From Thiocapsa roseopersicina (lineage in GTDB: Bacteria > Pseudomonadota > Gammaproteobacteria > Chromatiales > Chromatiaceae): a DNA stretch of 64,000 bases. The notes beneath the pieces are model-generated. The model had not been told where the DNA came from, did not search any database, and worked only from the letters and a program-made list of their open reading frames with translations. The position numbers and the translations under genes are program-made. The stretch lies in contig NZ_FNNZ01000002.1 in assembly GCF_900106925.1 (NCBI RefSeq), positions 248,001 through 312,000 on the forward strand. The letters run 5' to 3'. Shown one piece after another: positions 35,331 to 43,821 of the stretch (its first letter is position 1; each line of letters opens with the position of its first letter).

Positions 35331-38108
35331 ACCGGTCACGACGAGACGTAGCGCGTCCAGTCTCAGGTGTGTCTTCGCCAGCGCCTGGCCGAGCTGGTCG
35401 CGTCGGCCCTCGAGCGCGCCGATCTCGTCCTCGCGCACGTTCGGATTGATCAGCGCCAATGCGCGCAGACGATCCAGCTCCTCGCCGAGGAGGCGCTGCA
35501 TCCGCGCGGTCGCATCCTGCCGCAGGTCGCCCACGGCTGCGCGCGCCAAGCGCTCGCCGGTCTCGATCATGGACACCAGCCGTTCGCCCCGTGACTCCAA
35601 CAGGGTGCGAGCGAGCTTGTGGTTGTGGTTCAGGCAATGGCCCTGCAGGTCCTCATGCGGGATGGTCTCGGCCAGATCCGCGCCGGACTCGTCGATCAAG
35701 AGCCGCAGCAAGGTCGGCGGCAGGAACCGGCCCGCCTCCAGATGGGCTGGTGCCTGACACTCGGCGACATAGAGTGCTTCCAGCAGCAGGCTCGCGCGTT
35801 TGAAGCGTGCGTCGCGGACGATCGTCAGAGCCGAGGTACCGAGGTCCGAGGCGCTCAGAAGCTCCATCGCCGCACGCACCATCGGGTGCTCGCGGGTCAT
35901 GAAATCCCAGTGCTCGTGCGAGAGCGCGGTGGCCCGATCGAAGGTGAGAGTCAGGCCCTCTTCGGGCAGCTCGGGGAAGGTCTCCTGGAGCATGTGCGCA
36001 CCCGGGCGGACCACCAACCCATAACCGGGCGCGGACTCGTGCTCGACACCGAATCCGTCCCAGAAGCGCTTGAGATAGTCGGCCAAGTCACCGTCGGCGT
36101 CGGCCCGCTCGATGGCCTCGACCAAGGCGGCGGAGCGCTCGGGACGGTGCGAGTGCAGCTCGAGAAGACGGTCGCGCCCCGCAGCCAGATCGCCATTGAT
36201 GCGTGCGCTCAGCGCCCGGGCCTCGACGATCAGCACGTCGGCACCTTGCGGATCGGCCAGCGCCTCCGTCAAAGCGTCGCGCAGCCGCGCGTAGACAACC
36301 GGCGCGGCGGGACAGATGGCCGAGAAGGCATGCAACCCCTCGGCATACCACCGGAACAGGACCTCGCCCGGGCCGCCTGCGAGATAGGGAACGTGGATCT
36401 GCACCCGCCGCGTCTGCCCGATCCGATCGAGCCGCCCGATGCGCTGCTCGAGCAGGTCGGGATCCAGCGGCAGGTCGAACAGCACCAGATGATGGGCGAA
36501 CTGGAAATTGCGCCCCTCGCTGCCGATCTCCGAGCAGAGCAGGATCTGGGTCCCATCCTCCGCGGACGCGAAATAGGCCGCCGCCCGGTCGCGCTCGCGG
36601 ATCTCCATTTCCTCGTGGAAGACGGCCGCGTGGATGCCGGCACGCCGCAGCAGCACATCCCGCAGATCCAGGACGGTGTCGGCCGCGGCACAGATGAGCA
36701 GCAGCTTTTCGGGGCGGAGCCGTCGCAAGAGGTCGATGAGCCAGTCCACACGCGGGTCGATCTCCGACCAGTCAGGACCATGCGCGCGCTCGGGTGCAAG
36801 ACGCGCGGCCGTGTCGCCCGCAAGCGCCCGGTATGCGTCGGGCTCCGGCAAGGGATAGGGCAGCAGGTCGCGCCCCGGAAAACCGGGGATGGCCGCGCGG
36901 GTGTTGCGGAACATGACCCGCCCGGTGCCGTGGCGATCGAGCAGACGCTGGATGATGGTCTCCGCATCCAGCCCGTCCAGGTCGCCCAAGAGCGAGCCGA
37001 TCAGGGCCAGATCCGCATCGCCGAGCGCCCGACCCTCGAGCAGGTGCGCGGCCGCAGCCGCGACGGGCGCATAGCCCGCCTCCTCGGCAAGAAAGGAGGG
37101 ATAGTCCCGAAAACGCTGCGGATCCAGAAGCCGCAGCCGGCCGAAATGACCCTCGCGACCCAACTGCTCGGGTGTCGCCGTGAGCAGAAGCACGCCCGGC
37201 GTGCGCTCGGCCAGATCCGCCACCAAGCGATACTCGAGGCTGGCGGCGGCTTCCAACCAATCCAGATGGTGTGCCTCGTCGACCACGAGCAGGTCCCATT
37301 GGCCATCGACGAGCGCGCGTTTTGCGGGCGCCGAGCGGATGATCCAATCGAGGCTGCAGAGCACCTGCTGATCGGCGAGAAAGGGATTGGGCTCGGAGAT
37401 GGACTCGAAGCGCTCGTCATCGAACAGCGCGAAGCGCAGGTTAAAGCGACGCCGCATCTCCACCAGCCATTGGTGGAGCAAGGGCTCGGGCGTGATCACC
37501 AGCACCCGTTGCGCTCGGCCCGTCAGCAGCATCCGATGCAGGATCAGCCCAGCCTCGATGGTCTTGCCGAGCCCGACCTCGTCGGCCAAAAGCACGCGCG
37601 GGAAATCGCGCCGCGCCACCTCGGCCGCGATCTCGAGCTGATGCGGGATCAGCCCGACCCGTGCGCCGACCAGCCCCCGCACCGGCGAGTCGGCTTCACC
37701 CATCCCCTGCAACCAGGTCCGCCAGCGCAGATCAAACCAGTGATCGGGATCGAGCCGCCCGGACATGAGACGCTGATGCGGCCGGTTGAACCTGAGCCGG
37801 TCGTCCAGCTCGGACTCGCGAAGCGCGACGACCGCGCCATTCAGGTCTTCGCAGCGATACGTGTTGACGCCCGCGTCGCTCGCGACCGAGAGGATCGTGA
37901 GATCCCGACCCTCTCGATCGCGCACATGCTCGCCCGCCGCTAGCTCCAGACGCACCAAGGGCGGGTCCGGCAGGGCATAGATGCGTTCCTCGCCGGTCGC
38001 CCGATAGGCGATCTCGACTCGACGCCCGTCGACGGCAACCACCAGGCCGAGCCCAAGCTCCCCTTGTGTCTCGCTCAACCAGCGCTGGCCGGGGACGAAG
38101 CTATGCAT
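35328..38108 (-). CDS. rapA: RNA polymerase-associated protein RapA
   Basis: 926 residues. An SWI2/SNF2-type ATPase that recycles RNA polymerase. N-terminal Tudor-like domains (about 1-110, start FVPGQRWLSETQGELGLG) are followed by Walker A LLADEVGLGKT at about 173-183, the Walker B DEAHH, then a helicase C domain with IGSEGRNFQF and EQRIGRLDRIGQ, and a long RapA C-terminal region ending in the E-L-D-R-L-x-A-L-x-x-x-N-P-N-V-R-x-x-E-I pattern. The ATG at 38108 matches the family start; the frame continues upstream without support. Confidence 0.95.
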   Translation of the reverse strand: MHSFVPGQRWLSETQGELGLGLVVAVDGRRVEIAYRATGEERIYALPDPPLVRLELAAGEHVRDREGRDLTILSVASDAGVNTYRCEDLNGAVVALRESELDDRLRFNRPHQRLMSGRLDPDHWFDLRWRTWLQGMGEADSPVRGLVGARVGLIPHQLEIAAEVARRDFPRVLLADEVGLGKTIEAGLILHRMLLTGRAQRVLVITPEPLLHQWLVEMRRRFNLRFALFDDERFESISEPNPFLADQQVLCSLDWIIRSAPAKRALVDGQWDLLVVDEAHHLDWLEAAASLEYRLVADLAERTPGVLLLTATPEQLGREGHFGRLRLLDPQRFRDYPSFLAEEAGYAPVAAAAAHLLEGRALGDADLALIGSLLGDLDGLDAETIIQRLLDRHGTGRVMFRNTRAAIPGFPGRDLLPYPLPEPDAYRALAGDTAARLAPERAHGPDWSEIDPRVDWLIDLLRRLRPEKLLLICAAADTVLDLRDVLLRRAGIHAAVFHEEMEIRERDRAAAYFASAEDGTQILLCSEIGSEGRNFQFAHHLVLFDLPLDPDLLEQRIGRLDRIGQTRRVQIHVPYLAGGPGEVLFRWYAEGLHAFSAICPAAPVVYARLRDALTEALADPQGADVLIVEARALSARINGDLAAGRDRLLELHSHRPERSAALVEAIERADADGDLADYLKRFWDGFGVEHESAPGYGLVVRPGAHMLQETFPELPEEGLTLTFDRATALSHEHWDFMTREHPMVRAAMELLSASDLGTSALTIVRDARFKRASLLLEALYVAECQAPAHLEAGRFLPPTLLRLLIDESGADLAETIPHEDLQGHCLNHNHKLARTLLESRGERLVSMIETGERLARAAVGDLRQDATARMQRLLGEELDRLRALALINPNVREDEIGALEGRRDQLGQALAKTHLRLDALRLVVTG

Positions 38109-38113
38109 ACGCG

Positions 38114-38476
38114 CTAGATGCGCCGCCGGTAGTCGAGGATGACCGACACTCCGTGCCGCTTGACCTCGGGCAGTGCCTGCACGATCGCCCGACGCAAGTT
38201 CTTGGGTACCCGCTCGCACAGACGCGCCACCGTGTAGGACGGCAGCCCGCCGGCGAGTCGCACCGCCTCGGAGCGCGGGATATCTTCCAGGAGTTGGACC
38301 TGGGAAGGCTCGCGCAAGCGCAGAAACCGCAGACGCGCCGCGTCGTACTCCCCGCGACCGCAGGCGCGACGCACCGTCACGGCATCCTGCTCCGCAGACT
38401 CGTCGGAACGCGATTCGGACGCCACGGGGGCGGTGAACTGCTCACTACGATTCAAGGTGTTGTTCATCAACTCCAT
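38114..38476 (-). CDS. Hypothetical protein upstream of rapA
   Basis: 120 residues from the ATG at 38476, which has a GAGGAG site. The first 40 residues are polar and probably disordered; residues 50-120 are helical with the pattern LRFLRLREPSQVQLLEDIPR and a C-terminal KRHGVSVILDYRRR. I do not recognise a family. It ends 5 nt before the rapA start, so the two are co-transcribed and coupling is likely. Confidence 0.65.
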   Translation of the reverse strand: MELMNNTLNRSEQFTAPVASESRSDESAEQDAVTVRRACGRGEYDAARLRFLRLREPSQVQLLEDIPRSEAVRLAGGLPSYTVARLCERVPKNLRRAIVQALPEVKRHGVSVILDYRRRI

Positions 38477-39037
38477 CACCGGATTCTCCTCGACGCCGCA
38501 AGGCGCGCTCCGAGGACCATTGAGCCTGAAAAGGCGACCGTCGACCCTCAAGCGGCTCGACGCGCGCATTCAGGACAACCAAAGCCGGCAAACGCCGGCA
38601 CCCAGTCGGATGCTGGAGTCTCGAGTAGAACAGGGCGAGAGATCGGCAGCCGGAACGGCTGGCGAGATCCAAAGACCGCTTGGAGCGGAATGCCGTGATC
38701 GATCCTGGTCCGCCGTCTCGGGCGGGAACCGCATGGATATCGGCTTGGCTTTGGATCCGATGGATGCTCTTCCATCCGTGCCGGCGAGGTGGCCGCACGT
38801 CCGGTCGAGCCGAGTGTCGGGTCAGATGACCGTGCTGGAGGGCTCGTCCGAAAGACGCTGGTGCGACGCGCGCGCCGGGTCATGGCTGACCTTCACGCCT
38901 GTCTGCTGTCGACTCCAACTGTCCATAAATAAAGCAAGCCTCTGTGGCCGAACACGTGCTCTCGGGACCATATCGCAACGGACCCATCGGAGAGCGGCGC
39001 GCATTATGCGATTCTTCCGCTGCGCTGGCAAGACCTC
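38477..39037. other. Intergenic region upstream of the rapA operon
   Basis: About 560 nt without a supported gene. The end near 38940-39037 contains fragments loosely similar to palindromic-element interiors (CCATATCGCAACGG), perhaps an eroded A unit. The promoter of the rapA operon should be here but I cannot place it. Confidence 0.45.
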
Positions 39038-39124
39038 TGAAACCGCTCTGGCTCCGACAGTTGTCGGTGCTGGCGTGGCCAAGCCAATCCAAGAAACGAC
39101 GCATACCGCACCGGGCGTGGTTTA
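39038..39124 (-). repeat. Palindromic element, B unit, holding the alr stop
   Basis: Left end AAACCGCTCTGG and right end GGGCGTGGTTTA, with the B-type interior. Bases 39122-39124 are the TAA stop of alr. The arms are less perfect than in other copies. Confidence 0.75.
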
Positions 39125-40204
39125 ATCATCGTCGTAGACCAGAGGGACGCGTCGGTTGATGTTGGTGAAGAGTTGATAGGCGATCGTCCCGCTGGCTTCG
39201 GCAACCGCGTTCGCCGAAACCTGTCCACCCCAGAGCTCGACCGGATCGCCGATCGCGGCATCCTCGATCCCCGTCAAATCAAGGGTCACGAGATCCATGG
39301 ACACACGGCCGACGATACGGGTCATGCGGCCCCTGACCGCGACCGGAGTCCCGTCCGGGGCATGACGCGGATAACCGTCCGCGTAGCCGATGGCGGCAAC
39401 GCCGACGCGGGTCGGTCGCTCGCAGACAAAGCGACCGCCGTAGCCCACCGGCTCGCCGGGGGCGAGATCCCGCACCGAAATGAGCGCGGACTCCAGCGTC
39501 ATCGCCGGTCGCAGCGATGCGGCGGACGGAGACGCGCCCTCGAACGGCGACGCGCCGTAGAGCATGATCCCCGGACGGGTCCAGTCGCCATGCGCCCGCG
39601 GCCAGGCGAGCACGGCCGCCGAGTTGGAGAGGCTACGCGGCGCGTGCATTGCCGCAGTCGCCTGCTCGAAGACCCGCATCTGCTGCTCGGTGTAGTCATG
39701 ACCCGGCTCGTCGGCGCGGGCGAAGTGCGACATCAGGACCAGGCTCCGCACATGCGGGCAATCCGCCAGCTCGGCATAAGCCGCGGCGAAATCCTCCGGC
39801 GCAAACCCCATCCGGTGCATCCCGGAGTCCATCTTGAGCCAGCAATCGAGCGGACGCTCGGGCCGGGCGTCGAGCAGCCAGTCCAATTGCAGACGACTAT
39901 GGATCACCGGCGTCAGGCCGGCGCGATCCAGAATCGTCATCTCGTCGGGCGAGAAGATCCCGTCCAACAGCAGGATGGGCGCGCGGATGCCGGACTCGCG
40001 CAGTTCCAGCCCCTCATCGACATAGGCGACCGCGAAACCGTCCGCCTCCTCGGCAAGGGCACGCGCGACCGCCACCGCGCCGTGCCCGTAGCCGTTGGCC
40101 TTGACCACGGCGAGCGCCCGCGCACCCGGCGCCAGGGCTTTGGCTTGACGGTAGTTGTGGCGGACCGCATCCAGATGAATGCGGGCACGGATCGGACGGG
40201 GCAT
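39122..40204 (-). CDS. alr: Alanine racemase
   Basis: 360 residues. Interconverts L- and D-alanine for peptidoglycan. The PLP lysine is K35 in AVVKANGYGHG. The second catalytic base Tyr is in VAAIGYADGYPR. The conserved M-x-x-R-M-G-F (MHRMGFAP) and RPGIMLYG motifs are present, as is VGRVSMDLVTLD. Length and domain order are typical. It stands alone and ends in a palindromic element. Confidence 0.96.
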   Translation of the reverse strand: MPRPIRARIHLDAVRHNYRQAKALAPGARALAVVKANGYGHGAVAVARALAEEADGFAVAYVDEGLELRESGIRAPILLLDGIFSPDEMTILDRAGLTPVIHSRLQLDWLLDARPERPLDCWLKMDSGMHRMGFAPEDFAAAYAELADCPHVRSLVLMSHFARADEPGHDYTEQQMRVFEQATAAMHAPRSLSNSAAVLAWPRAHGDWTRPGIMLYGASPFEGASPSAASLRPAMTLESALISVRDLAPGEPVGYGGRFVCERPTRVGVAAIGYADGYPRHAPDGTPVAVRGRMTRIVGRVSMDLVTLDLTGIEDAAIGDPVELWGGQVSANAVAEASGTIAYQLFTNINRRVPLVYDDD

Positions 40205-40438
40205 GGCGGGCTCGGTGTGGGTTGGCGGCGTAGATCGGGTGTCGCGTCAAGCCCGATGGCGCGGGCTGCATCTCAGTCTATCGCACCCGAGCAAGGTCTT
40301 CAGCGATAGTCCGATGTGAAGCGGTTGTCATAGGTCATCTCCGGGATGTCGAGTGCCACGATGTGCGAGGATCGGGGATCGATGCCGCCGGGCGTCCGGA
40401 CCGCGTCGGGATCCGGGGCCGGCTGCCCTGCTCCGCAA

Positions 40439-40741
40439 TCAGTAGCTCAGGTCGGCGCTCCCCTCGAAGCCTTTGTAGATGTCCGGGCGCGAACCGCTGT
40501 CCGAGGTCGCTTCGACGCGACTGAAAAGGTCACTGTTGCCGCCGGCGAGGCCGGCGTAGATGACGCCGCGGTCGCCGACGCCGGGCTGTACCCCGACGAG
40601 GTTCTGGCTGTCCCGGTGGCCGTCGAACAGGTCGGCGTTGCCCCGGGCCAAGCCGTGATAGACGTCATCGGCGATGGCTGTGGACGCAAAGGCAGTGGTC
40701 GCGAAGATGGAGGCGGCGATGGCGAGGGTATACTTGGTCAT
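40439..40741 (-). CDS. Small secreted protein with three short internal repeats
   Basis: 100 residues. A signal peptide (residues 1-25, ending STAIADD) is followed by three repeats of the form (D/V)-(V/I)-Y-x-G-(L/F)-x-x-G-(N/S)-x-D-L-(F): DVYHGLARGNADLF, VIYAGLAGGNSDLF and DIYKGFEGSADL. No cysteines. I do not recognise a characterised family. It is probably periplasmic or extracellular. It is a single gene with a GGAGAAAG-like ribosome binding region. Confidence 0.72.
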   Translation of the reverse strand: MTKYTLAIAASIFATTAFASTAIADDVYHGLARGNADLFDGHRDSQNLVGVQPGVGDRGVIYAGLAGGNSDLFSRVEATSDSGSRPDIYKGFEGSADLSY

Positions 40742-41128
40742 GGTCTTTCTCCGGATTCTGGGTCGTTGACTCGGGAGCCACCGCGGTCATCTGTGGCGGC
40801 TTGACCCTCTTATCGCAGCCGCCGCGCCAATCCTCTTATTCGCAGATAAACTATTTTTATTCAAATATTTACGATCTCGCATGACAGACTGAGCGCCCCG
40901 TCCGAACCCGAAAGCCTGTCACGAGCCTTCGCCTCCGATAACGTTTCGTTACATCGAAACGTGGCGATCCGGAGTCCGTCGCGGCCGTGGGCCGGGGCGA
41001 TGACATCGGTATGAACCCGGCGGGCGCGGGGTCCATCGCGTCGGTCGAGAGAGGTACACTCCGCGACGAGGCTTTCGAAGGTCGAGAAGGAAGAATGACG
41101 GAAAGGCGACGGATACAGAGGTGGATCG
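40742..41128. other. Intergenic region
   Basis: 387 nt between divergent small genes. An AT-rich stretch near 40840-40875 (ATAAACTATTTTTATTCAAATATTT) is a likely promoter or UP region for the small secreted protein. Nothing else is evident. Confidence 0.45.
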
Positions 41129-41558
41129 ATGGACAACAAGACAAAACCGACGCCCAAAAAACCGCGCTGGCCCAGGGTGCTGATCACCCTGTCCGTGGTC
41201 GTCGGTGCATTGGCACTGCTCGTGACTCAACTCCCTCGCGGGGCCTTTTCGACCGACCTGTCGGGCATCGGCCAGGGGAGGGACCCCCGCACTCGTGGTG
41301 GCCCGTGACAAGAACTATCTCGCGGGCGGCGAGGTGATGGACCTGATCAACACCATTCGGCCGGAGTACGAGGGCAGGGTCGCATTTCTCGCGGCCCATC
41401 TCGGCCATCCTGATGGGCAGGCATTCGCTCGGAGACATGACATGGAGGATGCCATCGTGGTCATTTTCGATGCAGATGGCTCGCCGACGAGGAGATTGAT
41501 CATCCCGCAAACCGCCGACGAAGTACGCGCCGCACTGGATGTCGTGACCACCCCTTAA
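41129..41558 (+). pseudogene. Membrane-anchored thioredoxin-like protein, frameshifted
   Basis: The frame starting at 41129 encodes a basic N terminus and one membrane helix (RVLITLSVVVGALALLVTQL), then leaves frame after LSGIGQG. A shift of one base in the GGGGAGGGACCCCC run at about 41276-41290 restores a protein continuing TPALVVARDKNYLAGGEVMD and REE-type thioredoxin-fold sequence to 41558, including EGRVAFLAAHLGHPDGQAF. The active-site CxxC of thioredoxin is absent. Either a genuine frameshift or a sequencing error in a homopolymer-rich spot. Confidence 0.7.
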
Positions 41559-41690
41559 GCAAAGTGGTCAAGCTCATTTACGGGAAGATGGCGATTCCTG
41601 TTCTGCTCGGGCGGGATCCGCCGAGACGGGCACTGGCCGGCGGCGAGATCGCCCGACCTGCCGCACCGCGCGGCAGAACCGGGTTTTGGC

Positions 41691-42002
41691 TTAGCCGCTT
41701 GTTATTCCAGCCCTGCGACTTAGCCACCGCCTCAGAGAGGTTTGGCTTTCCCCGGATGGTTTTCCCGCCAGAAGACCCCCTACGCTGACATCTTCATCGA
41801 TATCTTCCCAGTGGATACCTTGCCCGTTACCAATAAGCCTCCATCTCATCCGTTCGTTGGGGGTTGCATGTACAAGACGGGGAAACCATTCAATAGGAAC
41901 CGATATGGTTCTGCCATCCGAAAGATCGACGCTAAGGGTATCCTCTGAAATGGACACGTTGCTTGCGGTCGGCGTTTCAATCTGAACTGCCAAAGTAGTC
42001 AT
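41691..42002 (-). CDS. DUF2442 domain protein
   Basis: 103 residues from the ATG at 42002 (MTTLAVQIETPTASNVSIS). The DUF2442 pattern is clear: LSVDLSDGRTISVPIEWFPRL and W-R-L-I-G-x-G-x-G-I-H-W-x-x-I-D-E-D-(V/I)-S-V-x-G-L-L-A-G. Such proteins commonly pair with DUF4160 proteins in toxin-antitoxin-like modules. It overlaps the DUF4160 gene by 26 nt. Confidence 0.9.
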   Translation of the reverse strand: MTTLAVQIETPTASNVSISEDTLSVDLSDGRTISVPIEWFPRLVHATPNERMRWRLIGNGQGIHWEDIDEDVSVGGLLAGKPSGESQTSLRRWLSRRAGITSG

Positions 42003-42219
42003 TCCAGCCCTCCAGCAGTTCTTCGTGATGCGTTTGTACGAGATCATGGACTCGGCGAATCTCTGCGCGGCTGAAGCCTCCGCTTCTCTGTAGTCTTATC
42101 GGATTTAGCCAGAATTTACAGACCTCCTCGTCTCTTTCCACATGGATATGCGGCGGTTCATCTCGATCACCCGCGTAGAAGAACATTCTGTATGGACCCA
42201 TTCGGAGACCTGTCGGCAT
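41977..42219 (-). CDS. DUF4160 domain protein
   Basis: 80 residues. The pattern F-Y-A-G-D-R-D-E-P-P-H-I-H-V-E-R and A-K/C-F-W-L-x-P-I-x-L is the DUF4160 signature. First gene of the DUF4160-DUF2442 pair; the pair is widespread and probably of toxin-antitoxin type, though its activity is not known to me. The ATG at 42219 follows a non-coding region shared with the antitoxin gene. Confidence 0.9.
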   Translation of the reverse strand: MPTGLRMGPYRMFFYAGDRDEPPHIHVERDEEVCKFWLNPIRLQRSGGFSRAEIRRVHDLVQTHHEELLEGWNDYFGSSD

Positions 42220-42376
42220 CTACCGAAACCTTTGGGTTTGATCCTTTTCGCATAAGGACTCGCCTACTGACGCTGGCCAACGCGTACCGAACTCGAACGC
42301 GCTGGCCGAGTTCGCTTTTTACGCCGTGGTAAGGCAATTTCTTTCTCTCTGGTCGCAAATATTCGAGAGTGGCCCC

Positions 42377-42556
42377 TTATTCTCCGCCAATCCTTCGCTT
42401 CATTTCGTCATTCGAGATTGTCTTCCCCTCCCTCGAATCGTTTAACCCTGACAACACCATCTTCTCAAACGCGAGCTCTCTGAGAATTTCTTCATACGTT
42501 GCATCTTCAGGCTGACTCTGTATCACATCAGCTATTCTTTCTTTCACAGCGGACAT
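42377..42556 (-). CDS. Small antitoxin-like protein without a partner
   Basis: 59 residues, below the usual annotation size: MSAVKERIADVIQSQPEDAT, then YEEILRELAFEKMVLSGLND, then SREGKTISNDEMKRRIGGE. The pattern (Y-E-E-I-L-x-E-L-A-F...G-L-x-D-x-x-x-G-x-x-I-S-x-E-E-M-K-R-R-I) is that of the small antitoxins paired with RelE/ParE-type toxins. The toxin that should follow on the minus strand is not visible between 42236 and 42376, so it appears orphaned. An AGAGGTGAACC ribosome binding site precedes the ATG. Confidence 0.75.
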   Translation of the reverse strand: MSAVKERIADVIQSQPEDATYEEILRELAFEKMVLSGLNDSREGKTISNDEMKRRIGGE

Positions 42557-42942
42557 GGTTCACCTCTGTGTGTTTCGGGCATTGAGATGAGTCGAGAAAC
42601 CCAGACCACGCGCTGGCGCAACCTACAGCACATCCGCGGAGCTGTGCGCGCGCATTTGGGTGGTTTTTCGCCTGCCGATTAGTCATTTCTTTACTATCAG
42701 CGATACATGAGACCCTTATCTGTCACGCCCTCTCCCGATCAGTATGACTGGCGGAACAGACTGCCGGACGGGATCTCCCCGACACCGGCTAAATCTCGGG
42801 ACATTGGGGCCGCGGTGGAAACCACGGATACGTCCCCGATTATCCCCGATCGCAGATATTCGGCGTGGCCCCGTATTCTCCGATCTTGTTTCTAGAATTG
42901 AGTAAACTGTCCCCGGAACTCACTCCGGAACTCCGGAACTCC
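42557..42942. other. Non-coding stretch of the low-G+C island
   Basis: About 385 nt without a supported gene. It contains GGAACTC direct repeats (four near 42915-42945) just left of the attC-like hairpin. Confidence 0.45.
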
Positions 42943-43029
42943 GTTACGCCCAGCCCGGCGCTTGCTGGCCAGCCGCCGGCATCAGCTGCGACGGACCAGC
43001 AAGCGGTCGGGCTTGTGCACTCGTTAAAC
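42943..43029 (-). other. attC-like recombination site after the FRG gene
   Basis: On the minus strand it begins GTTTAAC (fits the R'' core RYYYAAC), continues GAGTGCACAAGCCCGACCGC, and forms a long hairpin (arms 42951-42968 and 42996-43014, about 15 of 18 pairs) ending near GGGCGTAACGG, one base short of the R' core GTTRRRY. The TAA stop of the FRG gene lies in the GTTTAAC, as is usual for integron cassettes. No integrase gene is in the window. Confidence 0.42.
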
Positions 43030-43821
43030 CGAGTATACCTGCATGCTCATGCGGATCGACCTTGCCAATCCGTCCAGATCGCCATATAGACTCTTGCTGG
43101 TGATATTCATCTTTCGCAACAGGACGAACACACCCTCATAGAGTGAACTTGGAATGCAAAGCTTCGTCATTTGCACACCTCGGTAAATCTCACCCTCAAG
43201 AACTCCTTCGATCTGCAGTTCTCGATTTCCGGACAGAAGAAAGGAGCCAGCCTGCCGATCAAGGCGAGTGTTCAGTAATTGCGGCTCAGCGATCCATGCA
43301 ATGTCATATGAAAATCGGTCGACTACTGCGTCAAAAATCGCATCCTGATTTTGGTGGATTGTCGTCCTGGTTTGCTGGAAAGCGGCATCCTTAGAAGCTA
43401 TGTGCTGAATTGACCTGTCCAATATTGCGGAGTAGTCTAGCGCATAAACAGCAAAATCCCACTTCAGCTGTGGGTTGTATGACTCAAGAGCGAAGTATAA
43501 AGCAACATAAGGGCTCGCGGTGAAGTCCAGTAAGCGGGTCGGTACTCCGTAGTGCTGCATGATCGAGAGCCACGCCAATTTGGAAAAAGGCTGAATGTTT
43601 TCATGGTCGTATAAATGGAACTTCGATTGAAACTCTGTGAGGGAGAACTCCTCAAACTTATTTGCGCTTTCCCCCGACCAATCTTTGCCAATTACACGTT
43701 CGAGGGAGGACTCGAGCTTCCACTGCGCGTTGGCATGCCCTCGGTACACATAGTGATTAGGTAAACTGTTGAGGCAGTCTATCAATTCTGCGACAGATTT
43801 AACTGTCTGCTCATTAATCAT
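43024..43821 (-). CDS. FRG-domain protein
   Basis: 265 residues from the ATG at 43821 (MINEQTVKSVAELIDCLN). The FRG domain (about 10-215) has HYVYRGHANAQWKLESSLER, the defining aromatic-R-G, then LAWLSIMQHYGVPTRLLDFT and a SPYVALYFAL motif. FRG proteins are associated with phage-defence and toxin-like functions in several bacterial systems, but the biochemical activity is not established. It overlaps the upstream gene by 8 nt, so the two are one translationally coupled operon. Codon use is clearly lower in G+C than the flanking core genes, which suggests transfer. Confidence 0.85.
   Translation of the reverse strand: MINEQTVKSVAELIDCLNSLPNHYVYRGHANAQWKLESSLERVIGKDWSGESANKFEEFSLTEFQSKFHLYDHENIQPFSKLAWLSIMQHYGVPTRLLDFTASPYVALYFALESYNPQLKWDFAVYALDYSAILDRSIQHIASKDAAFQQTRTTIHQNQDAIFDAVVDRFSYDIAWIAEPQLLNTRLDRQAGSFLLSGNRELQIEGVLEGEIYRGVQMTKLCIPSSLYEGVFVLLRKMNITSKSLYGDLDGLARSIRMSMQVYSV

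Noticed and set aside
35619-37943. Long open frame (774 codons) on the + strand opposite rapA
   Set aside because: Antisense shadow of a well-supported gene; G+C-rich DNA gives long open frames on the opposite strand and this one has no domain.
41640-41715. Possible attC after DUF2442 (AATAACAAGCGGC plus a small hairpin)
   Set aside because: Left-hand core is weak and no right-hand core GTTRRRY was found.
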